Source of the DNA: Perkinsus olseni
Taxonomy: Eukaryota > Perkinsozoa > Perkinsida > Perkinsidae
NCBI GenBank assembly: GCA_013115135.1
Contig: JABANP010000767.1
Coordinates: forward strand, 1-18,377
Reading direction: 5' to 3'
DNA length: 18,377 bases
Each line of letters starts with the position of its first letter. Positions within the stretch are counted from its first letter, which is position 1. The position numbers and the translations under genes were made by a program. Shown here piece after piece: positions 7,930-14,535 of this stretch. The notes beneath the pieces were generated by a model. The model made no database searches and was not told where the DNA came from. It was given only the letters and a program-made list of their open reading frames with translations.

Positions 7930-8535
7930 TGCATCCATTCCTGCAGTATGATAGAAGACAGCTAGATGGGATACGGGACAAACCCGCGATCTTGTCGGAA
8001 AATACCTCGGGACTTCAATCCAGCACATTGGAGTGAGTTTCCCATACATTCATCCTTTTACTAGATACCCACCCTCTCAAGCAGGATAAGGGTTCACCTG
8101 TGGGCCGTCCACAGCCGTAGCAGCGTCTGTGAATATGTCACAGTCCGCCGCTTTCATGACAGGTGTGTATCCATGCTTGGATGGTGATAGTAACGCACGG
8201 TAGCTGTTAACGGGCTCTTGATTTGATCAAAGACCTGTGGTCTACCGAAGGCTCAAGGGTGGCACGCCGCTTCCTGCTATACCGTTACTCGGGGTGGCTG
8301 CGGAATGTCGGTTCCGTGTTAAACACGGCTAGAACAGACACGGCGTGTCTGTTCTAGCTTGCCGAGTTCCTCACTGTCAGGCTCGGTGGGCACTGGAGCG
8401 GCAACGACTAATTCGTGAACTCCGAACAAAACAGCCAACTACCATTAGTGAGGTAATGGCAGTACTCTCAAAGGGCAGCGAGCCACGGGGAGCCGTCGGC
8501 GAACCCTCTTCCATGCATCACACCTGGCAGAATAG
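7930..8535. other. Stretch without a supported gene
   Basis: No frame here reads convincingly as protein in both units. It contains the long-form inverted insertion at 8314-8358. Unit 2 lacks 29 bp there, 12 bp near 8378, and has 5 extra bp near 8430. Confidence 0.35.
8314..8358. repeat. Long-form inverted insertion, k=15
   Basis: x1-x7 at 8314-8320, reverse complement of x1-x8 at 8321-8328, reverse complement of x1-x15 at 8329-8343, then x2 onward. Net gain is 29 bp against unit 2 (about 16021). One base of x1-x8 differs from the long arm. Confidence 0.75.
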
Positions 8536-8709
8536 ACGACAGGCTCGAGTGCACTGGGGCCCTCCGGAGGGCGGGGCGGTGATGGTGGTGCTGAGTACGA
8601 TGAGAACCATGATTGTCGCGATGACTATGATGAGGATGGTGGTGGTGTTTGTTGTGATGATCGTGCCACTGGTCGTGGTGGATCGAACTTGAGAAGCCTT
8701 CCAGATTAA
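8536..8709 (+). other. Low-complexity Gly/Asp-rich (plus) or His/Thr-rich (minus) stretch
   Basis: GATGATG/GGTGGT-rich tract. One plus frame gives GGDGGAEYDENHDCRDDYDE, then GGGVCCDDRATGRGGSN, ending LRSLPD and TAA at 8707-8709. The minus frames give His-rich and Thr/Ile-rich readings of similar length. In unit 2 most differences are replacements in this plus frame and a TGA interrupts its start. All frames stay open because of the repetitive composition, so coding cannot be decided. Confidence 0.25.
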
Positions 8710-8904
8710 CAACGTGTTGTGGGTTGACCATAGTGTAGCTGAGAAGGGAAAGAAAGCCCTAGCCCTGCGATAGGCGTTCCCGATAAGGCCTCTTCCTTGA
8801 AGGCGGCTGTGTAAGACTGTAGTTGTGCAAGTGCACAACTATGGCTCCTAGGCTTAGCTTGACGCTAGTTGATGACTTTATCAGTGTTATTATTGGCAGA
8901 ATCG

Positions 8905-8926
8905 CAGGATTGAATCCTGAGAATTC
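8905..8926. repeat. 14-bp F-R-F insertion (unit 1 only)
   Basis: Target CAGGATTC. Unit 2 keeps the plain target near 16575. One later substitution lies in the third block. Confidence 0.85.
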
Positions 8927-9010
8927 CACTGAACCATTGACTAGAGTTCCCTAGTGGTTAACATGGTGGAGAACCCGTCTCCCGAATCCTCGGTGAACCC
9001 TGTCGGCTAG

Positions 9011-9490
9011 CAGATTGCTCATGCTTTTGGTGCAGAGAACGTTTACATTTTACGATATGTTACTGATGAAGAATTCGCTGAGAAGTGCGGAAGAGATGCT
9101 CACTGATGAGAAGAAGACTGTTGCTGATATACTGGCTTGGTGCGATTATATGGAGAGTATTGAAGATGCTCGTGCCCAATTGTATCGTTCTACCCACGTT
9201 TACATTGAGGATGTGCGTGACAAAACATGTTCCCAGCAAATACCTGCTGGTGATGCTACTATTAATACTACTACAGTTGCTGCCGCTTCTACTACTTCTG
9301 GTTCGGCTCCGTTAACTGCGACGAGTCGTCGCCGACGACTAACGGCAGGATCGACTCCAAACAAGTTACTTCTGCTGCCGAGTACTGTAGTGATGATGTG
9401 TCCGAAAATGGTACCCTTGGAGTGCCTCAGTTGTCTGATTTCTTTGGAGATGCACCCGGTAACCGCGGTTACCATGTAGCCGCGATATGA
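9011..9490 (+). pseudogene. Gag-like retroelement ORF remnant (unit 1)
   Basis: Plus-strand coding signal alternates between two frames. First comes QIAHAFGAENVYILRYVTDE, then, after a 1-nt shift near 9100, EKKTVADILAWCDYMESIED and ARAQLYRSTHVYIEDVRDK, then a Thr/Ala-rich linker. From about 9340 the first frame resumes with SAAEYCSDDVSENGTLGVP and QLSDFFGDAPGNRGYHV, stopping at 9488-9490. The second shift coincides exactly with a 14-bp palindromic insertion at 9318-9339. Ignoring those 14 bp, the two frames line up. The protease remnant at 9980-10294 follows on the same strand, so Gag then Pro order supports a Ty3/gypsy-type source. The Gag identity rests on position and composition. No start codon or LTR was found. 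Confidence 0.5.
9318..9339. repeat. F-R-F triplet inside the Gag-like ORF
   Basis: Target GTCGTCGC (minus reading). Perfect here and with one mismatch at 16974-16995. It accounts for the second frame change of the Gag-like ORF. Confidence 0.85.
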
Positions 9491-9698
9491 ATTTCTTGAA
9501 TACCGCGAAGTGACAAACGAATTTACCACGTCGCGTGAAATCGCATGCAAGTACCGCGTTTCTCGAAAACCACCGAACCCATACCGCGGTTTTTGGCGGT
9601 AATCGTGAAATGCGAAGCGGTTTTCGCGGTTGCATTTCGGTTCCTCACCACTCCGGGAGTGGTGACCACACAGGGGACCCTTGTGTATGCGTGTTGGA

Positions 9699-9720
9699 TA
9701 CACGGACGGTGTAACACCGT
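9699..9720. repeat. F-R-F triplet in the non-coding block
   Basis: Target ACGGTGTA (minus reading), one mismatch. Also at 17356-17377, with a different single mismatch. Confidence 0.7.
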
Positions 9721-9723
9721 GAA

Positions 9724-9751
9724 TTTCTATAATAGAAATAGAAATTCTATT
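9724..9751. repeat. Long-form inverted insertion, k=6
   Basis: Target TTTCTATT. Unit 1 has x1-x7, reverse complement of x1-x8, reverse complement of x1-x6, then x2-x8. Net gain is exactly 20 bp against unit 2 (about 17383). Confidence 0.85.
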
Positions 9752-9979
9752 ACCTGTACCGTGAACGGATGTGCATGGGGGCCGCCCTGTGAAAGTTCAT
9801 GTGTGGTTTCTACTTCGATCGTATTGAGTACAGGTGAGAGTGGGAAAACGATAGGAATGGACCATGTGGTATGACGGCGAAAACCACGACGATGTGGTAA
9901 CGGGCGGTGCGGTTTTCGCGGTTTTAGCCAATTTTGGGAAATTTTCACGACGCGAAATGGAAGAAGTGGTTACCGCTAG

Positions 9980-10294
9980 CGGCTTTCATGCCACGGGTGC
10001 AACTCCTCTGTCGAAGTCGATACTGGATGCTCGAGTAGTATTATTACGTCGAAAGTAGAGACCGCTTCGATCGCTGCTGGTTTGGTTTTATCGACTGATG
10101 TGGTGAGGAAGAAGACCTTCAGTACAGCGAGTGATGAATCAGGGACCCTCGGTTGGGTTGATAGGTTAATGTGTTGTGATCATTATTGTTGCAGTTACCG
10201 TTCGGCTCCGTACGGTACGGACCGTACCCCTTTGGTGTATTGCTCGGTGAACTGGCTGCCATGGCTGAGGCGCAACTCGTTGCCAATCATGTAA
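9980..10294 (+). pseudogene. Retropepsin (Ty3/gypsy protease) fragment (unit 1)
   Basis: Open after TAG at 9977-9979. CHGCNSSVEVDTGCSSSIIT contains the aspartic protease triad DTG at 10019-10027, with the hydrophobic-Asp-Thr-Gly-Cys-Ser context usual for retroelement retropepsins. It is followed by IAAGLVLSTDVVRKKTFSTA and SDESGTLGWVDRL, flap-like. After about 10190 the frame runs on (CCDHYCCSYRS and beyond) into sequence that on the minus strand is a domain exon of the secreted family, and stops at 10292-10294, so the tail is chimeric. There is no ILGxDFL end, reverse transcriptase or integrase, so it is truncated and presumably dead. The unit 2 copy is shifted out of frame just after LSTDVV. 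Confidence 0.65.
10207..10228. repeat. F-R-F triplet at the retroelement/secreted-gene border
   Basis: Target GGTACGGA (minus reading), perfect. Also at 17838-17859. It lies where the b exon of the truncated secreted gene meets the retroelement fragment. Confidence 0.85.
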
Positions 10295-10723
10295 GGAGTG
10301 AGGAACGTCTTTGATGACTACCTCATCGATACGGGGGCACTGATGACCCTACATGAAAAACCAAGTGCCCGAGAGCGCAGCAAAAGTACTTCCCCTAGTT
10401 CGAGGGATAGGCATTGATTACAGGCCTTCGATCAGAGTATCGACTCTGCTGAAACTAGCGGTGACTGCGAAGAAGGCGCCATTGAGGTCTACACTGCCCG
10501 CGTAAAGGTCGATGGGATACGGGTCTGAGAACAGACGGGAGGGCCAGAGGTAACGTGAGCCGAAATACATAGGGGCTGACAGACGACTAATAGGTTTATA
10601 TGCTTACAGTCATCTTCACGATGCAACGTGACAGGAGGGACTCCAGTGTCGTGGACTGCGAATGTGACGGTATCGTTATCGTGATGATATTCTATCTCAC
10701 TTCTGGCATGGACTTATTGGCAT
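10228..10723 (-). pseudogene. Truncated further member of the secreted family (unit 1)
   Basis: Minus-strand exons: a 'c' exon 10723-10608 (EYHHDNDTVTFAVHDTG, PPVTLHREDD) ending T|GTAAGC; an 83-bp intron; an 'a' exon 10524-10422 of exactly 103 nt (YPYPIDLYAGSVDLNGAFF, AVTASFSRVDTLIEGL); a 73-bp intron; and a 'b' exon from 10348 (TPYMIGNELRL, SHGSQFTEQYTK). The c to a junction has the same phase as in the two-domain gene, so this was a multi-domain protein. Upstream it is cut by the tandem junction at 10718, and the c exon has lost its in-frame acceptor. Exon b has an internal TAG and an indel around the PY motif. Downstream it runs into the retroelement fragment with no c exon. Confidence 0.6.
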
Positions 10724-10752
10724 CTGTTTGCACCCCTCCTTCTCAGAAATAA

Positions 10753-11052
10753 ACGAACACAACACACTTTGATGTTGTCAAAGACAGGCAGTTGAAACTG
10801 CAGGTGAGTCGTGTCAACCATCTTGACTTGAGAGATGCTGGGCTATCGTATGATGCGCGACGTTCCACTGTTGGACATGCCAAAGCGGAGCGTAGCAGGG
10901 CATCTCGTTCCCGAGTAATAGCAGACAAGGTCAATACAAAGGCAGCTCATCAACATGCTTCAGAAATTGATGAGATGAATATCGGGTGTCGCGGCATGGA
11001 GTACAAAACAGAATGGCCGAAGACAACGAAAGTACGATTATCTCCTCAGTAG
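10753..11052 (+). CDS. Unrecognised ORF fragment, unit 2 copy
   Basis: Plus-strand frame opening after TAA at 10750-10752 and ending TAG at 11050-11052, the copy of 3006-3377 without the internal stop. Pieces are DVVKDRQLKLQVSRVN, LDLRDAGLSYDARRSTVG and GCRGMEYKTEWPKTTKV. There is no convincing ATG near the start, and upstream sequence was lost at the tandem junction, so it may be untranslated. Its end overlaps, antisense, the last exon of the two-domain gene (stop at 11038-11040). Confidence 0.4.
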   Translation, partial: TNTTHFDVVKDRQLKLQVSRVNHLDLRDAGLSYDARRSTVGHAKAERSRASRSRVIADKVNTKAAHQHASEIDEMNIGCRGMEYKTEWPKTTKVRLSPQ

Positions 11053-11656
11053 GCGACTAATGGACGCTGGCTGCATCGTTACACTCAGAATTCCAGCTCC
11101 ATAGACTTTGAATGTGATGATACCTTTTTTGTATTCCAACTCGGCATCTGCAAAGAGCAAGTGGCACGACAAATAAGCCATCACTGGTCTTACTTAGCCT
11201 GTCGAAGATTTCTGATAGTGTAGAGGCACGGCTGATCTCCACCTTGGCGCCGATCATTTTGTAGGGAACGTCACTGGCGACTATAGGCTCGAGACCGTGG
11301 AAATCAATAATCCTGAGCAAGATACGAGTGGCAACGGCCTCAGTGACAGAAGTGCTCTCTGTCACGCATTCATTTTTACAGGTCTCCGATGACGCTGCCA
11401 TCTTGACTGAAAGTAGCAGCTACGAGGAAGCGAGCGTCATTGATCAATACGAAGCCCACGAACGGACCACTGAAATGGGGATCTGACCAATCACCGATGG
11501 GAGCATAATGATGGCAGTTGAAGGAAGCATAGGAATCCTATGATAGGATAGGTTGGGTGTACTCACAGATCTTTTCATCTACTTCACGACTCAACGTTAG
11601 AGGAAGATGAGAGCTAGCAGAGTTGTAGACCGTGACCAAGTTATCATCGGGAAAGT

Positions 11657-11678
11657 ATTCCAAGTTGGAATTTCCAAC
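11657..11678. repeat. 14-bp F-R-F insertion in a coding exon (unit 2 only)
   Basis: Target GTTGGAAT (minus reading). Unit 1 keeps the plain target near 4036. It shifts the frame of exon 5 of the two-domain gene. Confidence 0.9.
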
Positions 11679-11728
11679 TGGGTGGCTGGAAATCGAACCA
11701 CAATGTGAAGGACAGAAACGTAAACACC

Positions 11729-11750
11729 GGTTTCAGTGAAACCGTTTCAC
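11729..11750. repeat. 14-bp F-R-F insertion at an intron donor (unit 2 only)
   Basis: Target GGTTTCAC, directly next to the exon 4 donor, which is preserved. Unit 1 counterpart near 4094. Confidence 0.85.
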
Positions 11751-12126
11751 TCGAGTTGGTGAATTCTACAGGTAATGAGCCGGTATCAATCAAGTTGAAT
11801 CTGGTACCATTGATGGTGTAAGGAGCGTCATAAAGGGTTGTTTCAAGGCCCGAAGGGCACGCGATCTTCCTAAACAGCACGTGAGCAAGCAATTCGAGTG
11901 TGAGCGAGATGAGAACTATGAAGAAGCATCGCTTACAGATGTTCGATGACAGCATCAGTCTCACTGAACGTAACGGTAGCTGCATATCTTCTGCCTTCCA
12001 AATTTATAGAGCCGCTGTACACGCCGGCCGGCTGCTGAACTGAGCAGGCACACAAACACCATCCAGAGCAGGCACAGTCCCGTCTGGGTTAGGAGGGAAC
12101 ACCAGCGGAAGGACACGAGACGTACT

Positions 12127-12148
12127 ACTACCTCAGGTAGTCTACCTG
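12127..12148. repeat. F-R-F triplet at a splice donor (unit 2)
   Basis: Target ACTACCTG, overlapping the exon 2 donor. Independent of the unit 1 event at 4475-4496, whose target starts 3 bp away in the inferred ancestor. Confidence 0.8.
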
Positions 12149-12561
12149 GCTGGACTACACTCAGAAGAGAGTAACTGACGAGAGTAGGCACGCCATAAGA
12201 TGGCACGAGTGTTCAATGCTGTACTTACACAGTTGAGAAGAGGCTTATCACGAGCTGATGGAGCATCCAGGTGAATTGCCTTATTGGTGTGGAATCCACA
12301 CTGTGGATGAAGCGAAAGTGAATAGCGGTAGCTGAGGCGCCTCAGTAGCGCTCCTTCAGGAACCCCAAGGCGTTCCCATCTTTTCAATACTCTCTGAGAA
12401 CTTCCTTGGAAGGAATCCCATCGAAATGAGCAGGGATCCCATCGAAATGAGCAGGGCAATTTACTGGGTATAGCTGGCTGATGGACTAAGCGAACCTCAA
12501 ATGTGAATCCCAAGCAGAATACGGCAGCCAATAGGGCGATCACTCGTACATAGATGGGCAT
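12142..12561 (-). CDS. Signal-peptide ORF, unit 2 version, 139 codons
   Basis: Same start as the 4721-4876 ORF (MPIYVRVIALLAAVFCLGF), but a 1-nt difference plus a 21-bp tandem duplication (12415-12456) carry the frame across the signal exon of the two-domain gene to a stop at 12142-12144. The duplication repeats PCSFRWD. The C-terminal half reads antisense-like and overlaps real exons in another frame, so only the N-terminal part is likely to mean anything. Confidence 0.3.
   Translation of the reverse strand: MPIYVRVIALLAAVFCLGFTFEVRLVHQPAIPSKLPCSFRWDPCSFRWDSFQGSSQRVLKRWERLGVPEGALLRRLSYRYSLSLHPQCGFHTNKAIHLDAPSARDKPLLNCVSTALNTRAILWRAYSRQLLSSECSPAR
12287..12308. repeat. 14-bp F-R-F insertion (unit 2 only)
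   Basis: Target GTGTGGAT, perfect. Unit 1 has the plain target near 4638. It lies upstream of the start codon of the two-domain gene. Confidence 0.9.
12415..12456. repeat. 21-bp tandem duplication (unit 2 only)
   Basis: Two perfect copies of a 21-bp word starting ATCCCATCGAAATG. In frame within the signal-peptide ORF. Unit 1 has a single, slightly different copy. Confidence 0.9.
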
Positions 12562-12631
12562 ACGTGTGAGACACTGTGCCCCGGGACACGTCACCACGCG
12601 CTACCAAGTCGGGAGCTCTAGCGAACAGTAT

Positions 12632-12949
12632 TCAGAGGGAAGGAGAGCCGATGATGAAACATCCGTCGAGGTCGATATCCTGAGAGCCAAGTAAAACTCG
12701 ACGTGAGAGTACCTGGGCGTCGTCCGTGTGTTGATTCGACATGAAAGAAGACATGAATGGGCTGTCACGACCGGGGCTGAGTGTAACGTACACTCTAGCT
12801 ATGGGCGTGAATAACAATTGCTCGCTAACTCTCCACTTGACACTGGGACCTGATAGATCTGATATATCATTGTTTTCCTTCGGGACCTCGCCAAGACGGA
12901 GTTGCGAGGAGAGGGAAGAGCGTAGGGATGAGACATCATCATATGATGA
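12632..12949 (-). CDS. 3' exon of the unrecognised gene, unit 2 copy
   Basis: Same frame as 4948-5265, with one replacement (Gly to Cys in the DLDGG segment). All else is unchanged, including the end IIGSPSL and the upstream TAA. Near-identity over this and the neighbouring several hundred bases stands out against the rest of the array. Confidence 0.5.
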   Translation of the reverse strand, partial: SSYDDVSSLRSSLSSQLRLGEVPKENNDISDLSGPSVKWRVSEQLLFTPIARVYVTLSPGRDSPFMSSFMSNQHTDDAQVLSRRVLLGSQDIDLDGCFIIGSPSL

Positions 12950-13206
12950 TTATACGCTGCCGAAGCGGCGTAGCATCAGAGCGAGCGTTAGCGTAAGCTA
13001 GCATGCAACTTCAGGTATGCTAAAGATTGATGGAATCGTGAGGGCATGGGTCTCAATTGATCAGATCCCCTCAAGTAAGTCGCCATCCACACCGCTACGT
13101 GGCAGCCTATCACTGACGGGCGGTGCCTTCTAGCTCGCTTGGAAGAGTCCTTTTGCGCCTGCCACTCAGCTAGTCATTTATGGCAGTAGCTGGCTGAAAT
13201 CATAGC

Positions 13207-13401
13207 TCAGGATCGGGCGCATTTCAGAGTCCTCGACTGTGAGTAGATCGCGCATTCAGCGAGTCCCACACTCGAGGCAAGGAGCTCTAGACGTGCGCCG
13301 ATTTCATCAACTTTCAACGACGATGCGGGTTTTTCGGGGCCGCCAGCTGACCATGAACCATCAGTCCCTATCGTAGAATGAACCAGCCCGGTCAGCAACA
13401 A
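13207..13401 (-). CDS. Internal exon candidate, unit 2 copy
   Basis: Counterpart of 5491-5709, with 9 extra bases in frame (EKP after GGP) and a TGA replacing a Trp codon near its end. The rest (SLKVDEIGARLELLASSVG, LAECAIYSQSRTLKCARS) is unchanged. Confidence 0.35.
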   Translation of the reverse strand: MLLTGLVHSTIGTDGSWSAGGPEKPASSLKVDEIGARLELLASSVGLAECAIYSQSRTLKCARS

Positions 13402-13730
13402 TCAGTTCTGACTGATGACTGATAAATCAATAATATTTTAGCGCGCGCAGCGAACCATATCTTGAAGGTTTGAGAGTGTCATCACAAAACCTGTCCCTGA
13501 GCAAGTATACTTCGAGGCAGGAGGGTCTGCTTGCCTGCTCACTTAATGAACACGAGCGCCTGATTCATAGACTGCCTTCAGTTTAACTGAAACAGTTTAA
13601 TGAAACGTGTGCATCTGAGTGGATAATCCAGTGTTGCCTTTCACGCAGAAGACGCATTTTTTCACAAAGCATCAGCGAGCTCCTTCGTACTAACCGATGG
13701 CAGCTTCGACTCTTCATCGCCACAACTGGT

Positions 13731-14123
13731 TCAACGCAACGTACTCTGTTGAGGATACTGGAGTAAGCCAATCGTAGCTCCGGACGAGGTAGACGAGTTA
13801 TTGCGGCTGGAGAAATAACGAGCTGTCGCATTTAGCGAGTTCACTGGTTGATAGATCCGAGCAGAGCACTGCAGGGTTGTAACGGCAGGCGCCAACAGGC
13901 CGCAAAGGCTCCAGGTGACTAGTTCGAACTGCTCATCGACTTCAATAATGGTGGAACGAATTACGGATGAATTGTTATGAAGCACGACGAAGAACGGCGC
14001 AAGGGCACGAGAGATGATTAGTGCCCCAGTACGCGACTGATCGATACTCGGTTCGTTGGTATGCCGAGGACTCCGAATCCATTCTGCATCTTGGCCTGGC
14101 TCAGAACCTTCTCCTGAGTCGCC
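13731..14123 (-). pseudogene. Coding exon of the unrecognised gene, unit 2 copy, with nonsense codon
   Basis: Counterpart of 5969-6430. Most differences are synonymous in this frame, but a TCA codon has become TGA at 13731-13733, removing the last 23 codons. Confidence 0.4.
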
Positions 14124-14259
14124 CTATAACGGCTCGTATGTGGTTGAATGAAACGACCCAGGTGGAATTATGCTGAATCGGAATACGCGTGATAAAAGTA
14201 CCTTCTCCCAAAACTGTGACTCTCCTTCCCAAAACTAGACGAAACCAACAGTCTTCAGA

Positions 14260-14535
14260 CTAATGAAGAAACCCGACTGGAGCTGAGAATGGGTTGTCTT
14301 CAGATAGCCACTTGAAAAAGCAGGCAAGCTGTCGCATTTTTCGCGCAAGGCTTGACTGCTGGGTATATACAGGAGGAGCGTAGCGATCCACGGCCTCCGC
14401 AGGATCCACGGCCTCCGCAGCTTTGCGCAACAGACAAAGCTTATACAGTAGTAATACAGAAACAAGGTTCGTAAATGAATAGGCAGAATACTGCCCAGAT
14501 GATTCGCTTAAAGACACGATGAAGTGGATGGCCCT
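14260..14535 (-). pseudogene. In-frame continuation after the one-domain gene, unit 2 copy
   Basis: Counterpart of 6408-6824. It begins in frame after TGA 14536-14538, contains an 18-bp in-frame tandem duplication (14385-14420) and meets a TAG at 14260-14262 where unit 1 has a Tyr codon. The downstream part (VTVLGEGTFITRIPIQ) is still readable. Confidence 0.4.
14385..14420. repeat. 18-bp tandem duplication (unit 2 only)
   Basis: Two perfect copies of GATCCACGGCCTCCGCAG. In frame in the segment after the one-domain gene. Unit 1 has one copy near 6693. Confidence 0.9.

Larger units (their letters stand above)
9491..9979. other. Hairpin-rich non-coding block between the Gag-like and Pro remnants
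   Basis: No stable ORF in both units. CCGCGG, GCGGTTTTCGCGGTT and similar CG-containing words recur. A chain of perfect inverted repeats lies at 9645-9720: 10+1+10 at 9645-9665, a near-palindrome CACAGGGG/CCCTTGTG at 9666-9682, then one at 9699-9720, followed by the 20-bp insertion at 9724-9751. GGTAACC near 9458 and GGTTACC near 9967 lie inverted on either side, so an inserted MITE-like element is possible but unproven. Confidence 0.35.
3043..10717. repeat. Tandem repeat unit 1 (7675 bp)
   Basis: Starts at TGGCATCTGCTTGCACCC and runs to the next occurrence of the same word at 10718. Every gene and fragment in it recurs in the same order and strand in unit 2. Left of 3043 the sequence differs from what precedes 10718 and 18344, so this is the left end of the array. 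Copy-specific indels are mostly short palindromic insertions. Confidence 0.95.
11038..12266 (-). pseudogene. Two-domain secreted protein gene, unit 2 copy, one 14-bp frameshift
   Basis: Eight exons: 12266-12229 (38), 12174-12146 (29), 12039-11937 (103), 11869-11751 (119), 11685-11567 (119), 11482-11380 (103), 11312-11194 (119), 11147-11038 (110). Introns are GT-AG, and three of them (84, 67 and 46 bp) keep the unit 1 lengths. Counting exon 5 as 105 nt, its length in unit 1, the total is 726 nt, a clean 241-codon frame. The extra 14 bp are the palindromic insertion at 11657-11678, inside the L-E-Y motif, so domain 1 ends out of frame. Everything else is open, including the last exon (LEYKKGIITFKVYGAG, stop TAA). 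Two more 14-bp insertions hit intron 4 at its donor (11729-11750) and the exon 2 donor (12127-12148), leaving usable GT sites. The protein has a signal peptide and two tandem domains; function is unknown. Confidence 0.75.

Noticed and set aside
8468..8731. His-rich minus-strand ORF that might suggest a metal-binding protein
   Set aside because: It is the complement of a GATGATG/GGTGGT tract; all frames are open there and none is favoured by the differences between units.
9200..9703. 167-codon minus-strand ORF opposite the Gag-like remnant, and its unit 2 partner
   Set aside because: Basic, low-order reading opposite a better plus-strand signal; it crosses the palindromic insertions and the hairpin block.
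10082..10294. 70-codon plus ORF as a stand-alone gene
   Set aside because: It is the downstream part of the frame with the DTG protease motif and ends inside an exon on the other strand.
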